Both the position numbers and the translations under genes were made by a program. Of a stretch of DNA of 52,500 bases, positions 23,861 to 31,214 are shown in pieces. This DNA comes from Sporosarcina sp. PTS2304 (GTDB taxonomy: Bacteria; Bacillota; Bacilli; Bacillales_A; Planococcaceae). The first letter of the stretch is position 1. Each line of letters starts with the position of its first letter. The notes below the pieces were generated by a model. The model was not told the DNA's origin, made no database searches, and was given only the letters and a program-made list of their open reading frames with translations. The DNA is taken from NCBI RefSeq assembly GCF_003351785.1, contig NZ_CP031230.1:2890001-2942500 (forward strand). The letters are read 5' to 3'.

Positions 23861-26800
23861 TTGGGAGTAATAGAACAGCTATTTTTAGAAGAAAAAGAGA
23901 TTCAAGACTTACTCAAAGGCTTAGAGGCTGGACAAGATCAACAGTTAATAACAGGTTTATCCGGCGGTTCTAAATCTATCTTCTTTAAAATAATTCAACA
24001 ATCATTAACGCGTCCGGTGTTGATAATCTCACCAAATATGCTTCAAGCACAGCGTATGTATGAGGATTTGGTCAAGCAGGCGGGTGAGGAACAAGTTCAT
24101 TTATACAATGCAGAAGAACTTGTAGCAGCAGACTTTTCGTTTGGCAGTTATGAATTACGGGCGGGACGAATTGAAACGTTGGATCATATGGCGCGCAAAG
24201 GCAGGGGAATTTATATTTCGCCGGTTGCTGGTCTAAGAAAGCTTTTACCGTCAAAAGAACGCTGGTTGACACATTATGTGACAGCAGAGACAGACGAAGA
24301 GATTGATATAGGAAGCTGGCTCGTGAAACTTGTCTCTATGGGCTATATGAGAAAGGACCTGGTGAGTGCACCGGGTGAATTTGCGTTGCGTGGCGGTATT
24401 TTAGATGTCTATCCTTTGACGATGCAAGAGCCCGTTCGTATTGAATTATTCGATACTACGATAGATTCGATTCGGACGTTTTCTGCGGAAGATCAACGTT
24501 CAACGGGAAAGCTGGAGTCGATTACACTGTTGCCGGCTACAGAGTTTATTTGGACGCCGGAAGAACTGCTGGATGTTTCCCGTAAAGTAGAGCAAGCACT
24601 CGGGGACAGTTTAACGAAAATAAAAAGTGAAGAATTACAACAACAATTATTGACAACGGTTATGCATGACATAGGTTTAATGCAGTCGGGTATTGTACCA
24701 GACACAATGAAGCAATACGCTTCGTTCTCTGCCCAAGCGAGTGCTACACTGATAGATTACTTTCCGGCAGAGGGAATTGTCATATTTGATGAGCTAGGAC
24801 GAGTACAAGAATCTGTCACTGCACTAGAAACGGAAGAACAGGAATTTCATCTAGCTATGTTAGAAGACGGAAAAATGTTACACGATACGAAGCTTGCGTG
24901 GACATATCAAGAAGTACTGAGCAAAATCCATCAACAACGCATATATATATCATTATTTACACGAGCGATACCAGGATTTACGATTAAAAAGTCTATCGCG
25001 ATTTCTTGCAAACCGATGCAACAGTTTCACGGGCAGATGCCTTTATTAAAAAATGAAATAGAGCGTTGGATGCAAGGTAACTATAATGTCTTCTTACTGG
25101 CAGCTTCTGCAGAACGCATAGCGGATATACAAGGAATTTTGCGAGAGTATGACATAGAAGCAGTTATCAACGGCAAACCTACTAAAGAAGGCATCCTATC
25201 CATCATAGAGGGTGATTTGTCTGTCGGATTTGAGTTGCCATTTCAAAAGCTGGCAGTTCTTACAGACACGGAGATGTTCACTGGAAAGCCAAAACGTAAA
25301 GCGCGTCCATCAAAGTTAACGAATGCGGAACGGATTAAAAGTTATTCAGAGATACAAATCGGTGATTATATTGTTCACGTCCATCACGGAATTGGACGCT
25401 ATTATGGTGTAGTGACACTAGAAGTGGGCGGTATCCAAAAGGATTACTTGGATATTCGTTACCGCGGAGATGATAAGTTATTTGTACAAGCCGATCAAAT
25501 TGATTTAATCCAAAAGTATGTGGCTTCTGGTGAAAAAGAGCCGAAATTGCATAAACTGGGCGGCACAGATTGGACAAAGACAAAGCGTAAAGTAACAGCG
25601 GCAATTCAAGACATTGCGGATGACTTAATCGAGCTGTATGCAAAGCGTGAAGCGGAAAAAGGATTTGCTTTTAGTGAAGATGATGATTTACAACGATCGT
25701 TCGAAAATGCTTTTCCATATGAAGAAACGGCAGACCAATTACAATCAATTGATGAAATAAAAAAGGATATGGAAAAAGAGCGTCCAATGGATCGTTTATT
25801 ATGCGGCGATGTTGGTTATGGAAAAACGGAAGTGGCTATTCGCGCAGCATTTAAGGCTGTAACGAATGGCAAACAAGTAGCGTTTTTAGTACCGACAACG
25901 ATTTTAGCTCAGCAACACTACGAAACAATGAAAGAACGTTTTGCGAACTATCCGGTAACCGTTTCGATACTTAATCGTTTCCGAACGAAGAAAGAGCAAG
26001 ATGAGACGATTAAAGGGTTAAAGGCTGGAACTATTGATATTGTTATAGGGACTCATCGTCTGCTTTCAAAAGATGTTGTCTATCAAGACTTAGGCTTGTT
26101 AGTAGTGGATGAAGAGCAACGTTTTGGCGTGACGCACAAAGAAAAGTTAAAGCAGTTAAAAACAAATGTAGATGTTCTAACGTTAACGGCTACTCCTATT
26201 CCGCGTACACTGCATATGTCCATGGTAGGAGTTCGCGATTTATCTGTAATCGAAACACCTCCTGCGAATCGCTTTCCCGTTCAAACATATGTTATGGAGT
26301 ATAATGGCGGGCTAGTACGAGAAGCTATTGAACGGGAGATGGGACGCGGCGGACAAGTATTTTATTTGTATAATCGGGTAGAAGATATGGATCGTAAAGT
26401 TGAAGAAATTCGGGAACTTGTACCTGAAGCGCGTATTGCCTCGGCACATGGCCGTATGGGGGAAGCTGCACTTGAGGCGGTCATTATGAGTTTTCTCGAA
26501 GGAGAATATGATGTATTAGTGACAACGACAATCATTGAGACAGGTATCGATATTCCAAATGTTAATACATTGATTGTTCATGATGCAGATCGTATGGGTC
26601 TGTCACAACTCTATCAATTGCGCGGCCGTGTTGGTCGTTCGAACCGTGTAGCGTATAGTTATATGTTGTATCAACGGGATAAAGTGTTAACTGAAGTGGC
26701 GGAAAACCGTCTACAAGCGATTAAAGAGTTTACTGAGCTCGGTTCAGGTTTTAAAATTGCGATGCGGGATTTATCAATTCGGGGGGCAGGAAACTTACTC

Positions 26801-27388
26801 GGCTCTCAGCAACATGGATTTATTGATTCTGTTGGATTCGATTTGTATTCCCAGTTATTGCAGGAAGCGATTGAAGAGCGTCAAACAGGTGTTACGAAAG
26901 AAGATAAAATAGATGTTGAAATATCGTTACCGATCAATGCTTATTTACCTGAAACATACATTCAAGACGGTTATCAAAAGATCCAGATGTACAAACGTGT
27001 AAAAGCGATTACGAGTGACGAGGATTATTTGGAGCTAGTAGATGAGATGATAGACCGTTTTGGTGATATGCCATTCGAAGCTGACTTACTATTGCGCGTC
27101 GGACGTATGAAAGCGTGGGGACGTATGGCGGGTGTGGAATCGATCAAAAAGATTCAAGACACGGTAGAAATCCGATTAACAGACGAAGGCACTGCGCGTG
27201 CAGACGGTGCAAAACTAATGGAGCATTCTTTGAAATTTGGTCATGCAGTTGGATTATCTCTTGAAAATGGGCAGATCATCGTAACTGTTAATGAAAAGAA
27301 GTCTAATAAGTTTACTGAATTCGACATGATTGAAGACATGGTTCATATAATGCAGGAAACTGCAAAAGAAGCACCGCCTGCTGTGTAA
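23861..27388 (+). CDS. mfd: Transcription-repair coupling factor Mfd
   Basis: A 1175-residue superfamily-2 translocase that removes stalled RNA polymerase and recruits UvrA. An N-terminal UvrB-like part, the polymerase-interacting domain near 495-560 (GDYIVHVHHGIGRY), Walker A GDVGYGKTE near 648, DEEQRFG near 750, TATPIPRTL, and the TRG region followed by RGRVGRS are present. The start is TTG at 23861 with GAGAGGATT before it. Length is normal. Confidence 0.97.
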   Translation: MGVIEQLFLEEKEIQDLLKGLEAGQDQQLITGLSGGSKSIFFKIIQQSLTRPVLIISPNMLQAQRMYEDLVKQAGEEQVHLYNAEELVAADFSFGSYELRAGRIETLDHMARKGRGIYISPVAGLRKLLPSKERWLTHYVTAETDEEIDIGSWLVKLVSMGYMRKDLVSAPGEFALRGGILDVYPLTMQEPVRIELFDTTIDSIRTFSAEDQRSTGKLESITLLPATEFIWTPEELLDVSRKVEQALGDSLTKIKSEELQQQLLTTVMHDIGLMQSGIVPDTMKQYASFSAQASATLIDYFPAEGIVIFDELGRVQESVTALETEEQEFHLAMLEDGKMLHDTKLAWTYQEVLSKIHQQRIYISLFTRAIPGFTIKKSIAISCKPMQQFHGQMPLLKNEIERWMQGNYNVFLLAASAERIADIQGILREYDIEAVINGKPTKEGILSIIEGDLSVGFELPFQKLAVLTDTEMFTGKPKRKARPSKLTNAERIKSYSEIQIGDYIVHVHHGIGRYYGVVTLEVGGIQKDYLDIRYRGDDKLFVQADQIDLIQKYVASGEKEPKLHKLGGTDWTKTKRKVTAAIQDIADDLIELYAKREAEKGFAFSEDDDLQRSFENAFPYEETADQLQSIDEIKKDMEKERPMDRLLCGDVGYGKTEVAIRAAFKAVTNGKQVAFLVPTTILAQQHYETMKERFANYPVTVSILNRFRTKKEQDETIKGLKAGTIDIVIGTHRLLSKDVVYQDLGLLVVDEEQRFGVTHKEKLKQLKTNVDVLTLTATPIPRTLHMSMVGVRDLSVIETPPANRFPVQTYVMEYNGGLVREAIEREMGRGGQVFYLYNRVEDMDRKVEEIRELVPEARIASAHGRMGEAALEAVIMSFLEGEYDVLVTTTIIETGIDIPNVNTLIVHDADRMGLSQLYQLRGRVGRSNRVAYSYMLYQRDKVLTEVAENRLQAIKEFTELGSGFKIAMRDLSIRGAGNLLGSQQHGFIDSVGFDLYSQLLQEAIEERQTGVTKEDKIDVEISLPINAYLPETYIQDGYQKIQMYKRVKAITSDEDYLELVDEMIDRFGDMPFEADLLLRVGRMKAWGRMAGVESIKKIQDTVEIRLTDEGTARADGAKLMEHSLKFGHAVGLSLENGQIIVTVNEKKSNKFTEFDMIEDMVHIMQETAKEAPPAV

Positions 27389-27397
27389 ATCCTCAAT

Positions 27398-27428
27398 TGC
27401 ATAAAAAGACCAGTGATGATGCATACTA
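27398..27428 (+). promoter_or_regulatory. Sigma-G promoter of spoVT
   Basis: TGCATA (27398-27403), an 18-base spacer and CATACTA (27422-27428) match the forespore sigma-G consensus almost exactly. It starts ten bases after mfd and lies 43 bases before spoVT. Confidence 0.8.
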
Positions 27429-27471
27429 TTCTCAGAAATACATTTCATTTCGAGAAAGTGAGGCATTATAC

Positions 27472-28008
27472 ATGAAGGCAACGGGTATTGTCCGCAGAAT
27501 TGATGACTTAGGCAGAGTAGTCATTCCGAAAGAAATTAGGAGGACTCTTCGAATTCGTGAAGGAGACCCTTTAGAAATATTCACCGATCGAGAAGGGGAA
27601 GTCATACTAAAAAAGTATTCACCTATTTCAGAGCTTGGCGAATTTGCAGTGGAATATGCAGAGTCACTTTATGAAACACTTGGCACGCCTGCTTTGATCA
27701 GCGACCGTGATGAGATGTTGGCGGTAGCGGGACTGTCTAAAAAAGATTATATGAACCGCCAGCTCTCACCTGCATGTGAAGAGTTGGTAAGTGGTAGAAC
27801 GGTGATCGTTGAAAAGCATGAAAAGTCTGTAGAGTGGATCCCTGGACAAGTGGAGCAGATTAAATCCTACTGTATTGCGCCGATTATCACAAATGGTGAT
27901 GCGATTGGAGCAATCTATATATTGTCAAAGGTTCACTTTGTCGGTGAAGTGGAACAAAAGGCCGCTGAAACGGCTGCTGTATTTTTGGCAAAACAAATGG
28001 AAAGTTGA
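27472..28008 (+). CDS. spoVT: Stage V sporulation protein T
   Basis: A 178-residue forespore regulator of sigma-G genes. The N-terminal AbrB-like DNA-binding domain (MKATGIVRRIDDLGRVVIP, KEIRRTLRIREGD) is followed by a GAF-like C-terminal domain. I chose ATG 27472, which gives exactly the B. subtilis length; the open frame upstream carries the sigma-G promoter. Terminator follows at 28042. Confidence 0.97.
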   Translation: MKATGIVRRIDDLGRVVIPKEIRRTLRIREGDPLEIFTDREGEVILKKYSPISELGEFAVEYAESLYETLGTPALISDRDEMLAVAGLSKKDYMNRQLSPACEELVSGRTVIVEKHEKSVEWIPGQVEQIKSYCIAPIITNGDAIGAIYILSKVHFVGEVEQKAAETAAVFLAKQMES

Positions 28009-28041
28009 TTAGCAAAATGCGTTATAAATGGTTGAGTTTGT

Positions 28042-28075
28042 ACCTGTAGCGAGAGTCAACTGCTACAGGTTTTTT
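28042..28075 (+). terminator. Terminator after spoVT
   Basis: ACCTGTAGC pairs with GCTACAGGT, loop of 11-12 bases, then six T. Confidence 0.9.
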
Positions 28076-28232
28076 GTTTCCCAAAAAATATACATCTATT
28101 TCTATTTGGATAATTTCATTAATAATATACGATCCACTAATTTTACACTCTTATTACAAACCTGTTGATTATTCAAAGAAAGGAATAGGCTTTTGTAAAT
28201 GAGGTGCTTTTGACGAGTAATTGTAGAGGTAG

Positions 28233-28735
28233 TGTACGTGTGAGGATCCTCCCTACAGAACCGGACGCTTTCCTGAGGGGGCGCGGCGGACTCGCCAGAA
28301 GTTCTTTGGCGATTACGCCTGTCGTCCTGATCCTCCAGGAGTCGCCGGTTCTTCCGGAAGAATCCTTGAGGTTGTGTCGGGAAGTCAGTCTGTGTTCGTC
28401 CAAAAATAAAGTATGGTAAGTTACTTCTCCTGTACAGTGCCTCTTTCAACCTTTAAAACGATTACATAGTATCAAACAAGTCCAAGTAGTTTTCACTACC
28501 TACAAAGAGCTATCAAACCGTCTTACCCACACTAAATAAGGCTTCTTCGAGTGAAGCGCAGCGAGAAGGAGCACATCTTTGCACTGACATAATCTGCAAC
28601 GCTCTTTTGCGAGATCCGCTGCGTCTCCTCCGAAAAGCGTATCGTCGCGCAAGCTGCAAGACTCTTGAAGTCAGCGTCACTCCATTCGCTCGCCATAGTC
28701 ACTGTATCTTACTATCCAAAGTCGCCGGCCTATTT
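28233..28735 (-). repeat. Dispersed composite repeat, copy A
   Basis: Three blocks of this stretch recur in reverse complement at 45390-46060: a GC-rich block (28233-28435; shared GAGGGGGCGCGGCGGACTCG, GGCGATTACGCCTGTCGTCC, CTCCAGGAGTCGCCGGTTCT), a middle block (28441-28540; shared AGTTTTCACTACCTA) and a third block (28541-28735; shared AAGATGTGCTCCTTCTCGCT on the minus strand). Base use is clearly more GC-rich than the AT-rich flanks. Short frames inside are not conserved as protein. Compared with copy B it lacks about 70 bases between the first two blocks. Confidence 0.85.
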
Positions 28736-28936
28736 CTATCGTCAAACTCACTTTTAAATAAATCAATGGATAAAATATACATATAATTCCATTTGATTTG
28801 ATTTCGTAACACTTTAAAATCCGTTATTTTCCATTAAAAAACACTGCTATTTTAAACTTTTATTATAATTTTTTAAATAAAATTCACTTCAAATTTTTAC
28901 TAATTATATAAATGAGAAAGATTTAACATACTATTT

Positions 28937-28954
28937 TTGTGACAAATTTCACAA
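28937..28954. promoter_or_regulatory. Rex/CRP-FNR-type palindrome 1
   Basis: TTGTGACAAATTTCACAA. It matches the Rex operator TTGTGAA-N4-TTCACAA at 13 of 14 fixed bases and also fits TGTGA-N6-TCACA. Confidence 0.65.
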
Positions 28955-28966
28955 TCGAAAATCCTT

Positions 28967-28984
28967 TAGTGAAGCCTTTCACAT
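28967..28984. promoter_or_regulatory. Rex/CRP-FNR-type palindrome 2
   Basis: TAGTGAAGCCTTTCACAT, centre 30 bp from palindrome 1. The GTGAA-N4-TTCAC core is intact; outer bases differ from the consensus. Confidence 0.55.
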
Positions 28985-28991
28985 GGTGTTA

Positions 28992-29009
28992 TTGTGAATT
29001 AATTCACAA
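28992..29009. promoter_or_regulatory. Rex/CRP-FNR-type palindrome 3 (exact Rex consensus)
   Basis: TTGTGAATTAATTCACAA is a perfect palindrome and an exact match to the Rex operator TTGTGAAWWWWTTCACAA. Centre 25 bp from palindrome 2. Confidence 0.75.
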
Positions 29010-29021
29010 GCGAATAAAGTA

Positions 29022-29039
29022 AAGTGAAATGTTTCACAT
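29022..29039. promoter_or_regulatory. Rex/CRP-FNR-type palindrome 4
   Basis: AAGTGAAATGTTTCACAT, core GTGAA-N4-TTCAC intact, centre 30 bp from palindrome 3. Confidence 0.6.
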
Positions 29040-29113
29040 ACAACGAAAGTAAGCAAAAGTCAAAACTTTTTTAAAAAATTTTTTATCGTTCAGAAAACCC
29101 TTGACAAAGGCAT

Positions 29114-29127
29114 TGTAAACGCTTTCG
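29114..29127. promoter_or_regulatory. cre-like box (CcpA)
   Basis: TGTAAACGCTTTCG fits the catabolite-responsive element TGWAANCGNTNWCA except for the last base. It lies about 70-85 bases upstream of the predicted transcription start; such an upstream place would allow activation as well as repression. Confidence 0.6.
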
Positions 29128-29162
29128 TTTTTTCAATTTTTGGAGTTGAAAGAATATTCTCC

Positions 29163-29192
29163 TTGTATTTACTTTACGTTTGCGCTTATAAT
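29163..29192 (+). promoter_or_regulatory. Candidate sigma-A promoter of malic enzyme
   Basis: TTGTAT (29163-29168), 18-base spacer, consensus TATAAT (29187-29192). A consensus TTGACA at 29101 has no partner -10 at a normal distance. Confidence 0.6.
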
Positions 29193-29245
29193 CATCACCA
29201 ATACGAATTACTAACTAACGAACAGGATAGGGAGAGAGATAAATT

Positions 29246-30448
29246 ATGAACAGACGATACAAATCATCTTTACACATGCATCAAATTCACAACGGGAAAA
29301 TGGAGACTATTTCAAAAGTGCCTTTAGAGAATAAAGAGGATTTGAGTTTAGCCTATTCACCAGGAGTGGCTGAACCATGTATTGAAATTGCTCATGATCC
29401 ATCTCTTGCATACGAGTATACAATTAAAGGAAACTTAGTAGCAGTAGTAACAGATGGAACGGCTGTACTTGGACTTGGAGACATTGGTCCTGAAGCTGCA
29501 TTGCCAGTAATGGAAGGTAAAGCTTTATTGCTGAAACAATTTGCTGGAATTGATTCATTCCCTATTTGTTTAGATACGAAAGATACAGACGAAATTGTGC
29601 AGATTGTCAAAGCAATCAGTCCAACTTTCGGTGCAATTAACTTAGAAGATATTTCCGCACCACGTTGTTTTGAAATTGAACAACGTTTGCGTGAAGAATG
29701 TAATATTCCGATTTTCCATGATGATCAACACGGAACAGCGATTGTTGTAGGAGCAGGTTTGATTAATGCATTGAAATTAGTGGGCAAAGAACGTAGCCAA
29801 GTGAAAATTGTCTTGAATGGGGCGGGAGCTGCGGGAGTTGCGATTACGAAACTTCTGTTAAATATGGGCTTCGAAAATGTAATTATGTGTGATTCGAAAG
29901 GAATTATTTTCGAAGGCCGTGATTACTCGATGAATAGCGTGAAGCACGAGATGTCACGTATTACGAACCGTGAGAAAATCGAAGGTTCATTAGCAGACGC
30001 TATGAAGGGTGCGGACATTTTCGTTGGTGTTTCTGTTGCCAACTTGCTGACAAAAGAATTGATTGCTTCTATGAACGAAGATCCAATCGTCTTTGGACTA
30101 GCCAATCCGCTACCAGAGTTGAAGCCTGAATTGGCAGAAGAGTACGGTGTGCGTGTCATTGCGACAGGACGCTCTGATTATCCTAACCAAGTCAATAACG
30201 TCTTGGCTTTCCCTGGTATTTTCCGTGGAGCACTAGACGTACGAGCAACAGAGATCAATGAAGAAATGAAGCTAGCTGCAACGTACGCGATTGCCGACTT
30301 GATTAAAGAAGAAGACTTACGAGACGATTATATCATTCCAGATCCATTTGATGACCGTGTGCCTTCGATCGTAGCCCATGCTGTTGCGAAAGCAGCTATG
30401 CGCACAGGAGTATCTGTTTCAAAAGAATTGATTTTACCGGGTAGATAA
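29246..30448 (+). CDS. NAD(P)-dependent malic enzyme (decarboxylating)
   Basis: A 400-residue short-type malic enzyme, closest in feel to B. subtilis YtsJ. It converts malate to pyruvate and CO2 with reduction of NAD(P). LAYSPGVAEPC with the catalytic tyrosine, KGNLVAVVTDGTAVLGLGDIGP, metal-binding LEDISAPRCFEIE and FHDDQHGTA, the Rossmann GAGAAG and GRSDYPNQVNNVLAFPG are all present. Cofactor choice is not clear. In B. subtilis no malic enzyme is found between spoVT and yabM, so the gene is an insertion or a rearrangement relative to that order. Terminator after it. Confidence 0.95.
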   Translation: MNRRYKSSLHMHQIHNGKMETISKVPLENKEDLSLAYSPGVAEPCIEIAHDPSLAYEYTIKGNLVAVVTDGTAVLGLGDIGPEAALPVMEGKALLLKQFAGIDSFPICLDTKDTDEIVQIVKAISPTFGAINLEDISAPRCFEIEQRLREECNIPIFHDDQHGTAIVVGAGLINALKLVGKERSQVKIVLNGAGAAGVAITKLLLNMGFENVIMCDSKGIIFEGRDYSMNSVKHEMSRITNREKIEGSLADAMKGADIFVGVSVANLLTKELIASMNEDPIVFGLANPLPELKPELAEEYGVRVIATGRSDYPNQVNNVLAFPGIFRGALDVRATEINEEMKLAATYAIADLIKEEDLRDDYIIPDPFDDRVPSIVAHAVAKAAMRTGVSVSKELILPGR

Positions 30449-30458
30449 TTCTTATATA

Positions 30459-30500
30459 AGCCAGTCGCTCCTGAAATATAGGAGTGGCTGGTTTTTTTTA
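30459..30500 (+). terminator. Terminator after malic enzyme
   Basis: AGCCAGTCGCTCCT pairs with AGGAGTGGCTGG (one bulged region), followed by eight T. Confidence 0.88.
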
Positions 30501-30575
30501 TGTCGTCATGCGCACACACGTGGTCTTTCAAACGGACGTATAGTAGAAGTAAAACTAGAGGCGAGGGGGAGTGTA

Positions 30576-31169
30576 ATGACTTGGCTGCTTATTTTAGGCT
30601 TTGCTATTTCTTCTAGCATTGATAACTTTGGAGTAGGATTATCTTACGGCGTCCAAAAAGTTCGTGTTCCGATTGTCTCCAATCTATTGATCGCGGTCAT
30701 TTGTTTTATCTTTAGTATCGTAGGGATTATATCAGGTGTGTGGATCGCAGAATTATTGCCGGGAAGCTGGCCGGATATTGTAGCATTTGCTGTTTTGAGT
30801 CTCATAGGTATACGAATAATGATGATTGCATTTAGACAGCAAAATAGATCCCGTTCAAGTGTACTTAGCGAACCGGAGAAGATGGATTTCGATAAATCTT
30901 CGCATATTAGTTTAGGAGAAGCATTACTGTTAGGCGTAGCTTTATCAGCAAATGCGCTGACTAATGGAGTCGGTGCAGGATTACTGGAACTATCTGCAGT
31001 GGCGATTGCGTTTTCGGCCGCGGTCGGTAGCTATGTAACGTTATGGGCAGGTGTTGAATTAGGTAATAGGCTGTCGAATTTTCATATTGGGAAAATGACT
31101 GTCGGGCAATTTGGAACGTTTATGAGTGGAATCATTATTTTATTGATTGCCATAACGCGTCTATTCTAG
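30576..31169 (+). CDS. YtaF/MntP-family membrane protein
   Basis: A 197-residue membrane protein with six predicted helices in two similar halves: LGFAISSSIDNFGVGLSYGV at the start and LGVALSANALTNGVGAGLL in the second half. This inverted-duplication form is that of the MntP manganese exporter and the sporulation protein YtaF; the start resembles YtaF more. Substrate uncertain (divalent cation by family). The ATG follows GAGGGGGAG. Not at this place in B. subtilis; together with malic enzyme it forms the extra segment. Confidence 0.8.
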   Translation: MTWLLILGFAISSSIDNFGVGLSYGVQKVRVPIVSNLLIAVICFIFSIVGIISGVWIAELLPGSWPDIVAFAVLSLIGIRIMMIAFRQQNRSRSSVLSEPEKMDFDKSSHISLGEALLLGVALSANALTNGVGAGLLELSAVAIAFSAAVGSYVTLWAGVELGNRLSNFHIGKMTVGQFGTFMSGIIILLIAITRLF

Positions 31170-31214
31170 TAAATGTTATACTAGAAATCATTATGTTATG
31201 AAAGAGGCGCGTAT

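Larger units (their letters stand above)
28740..29245 (+). other. AT-rich control region upstream of malic enzyme
   Basis: About 500 gene-free, very AT-rich bases. The first 190 show nothing specific. From 28937 there are four spaced 18-bp palindromes, then an A/T tract near 29067-29085, a cre-like box and the promoter, each listed separately. Confidence 0.7.

Noticed and set aside
28204..28419. Small protein inside repeat copy A
   Set aside because: The frame is not kept in copy B (indels and stops), composition is arginine/serine-rich as expected of non-coding GC-rich DNA.
28233..28735. Insertion sequence
   Set aside because: No transposase frame, no terminal inverted repeats and no target-site duplication could be found; kept only as a dispersed repeat.
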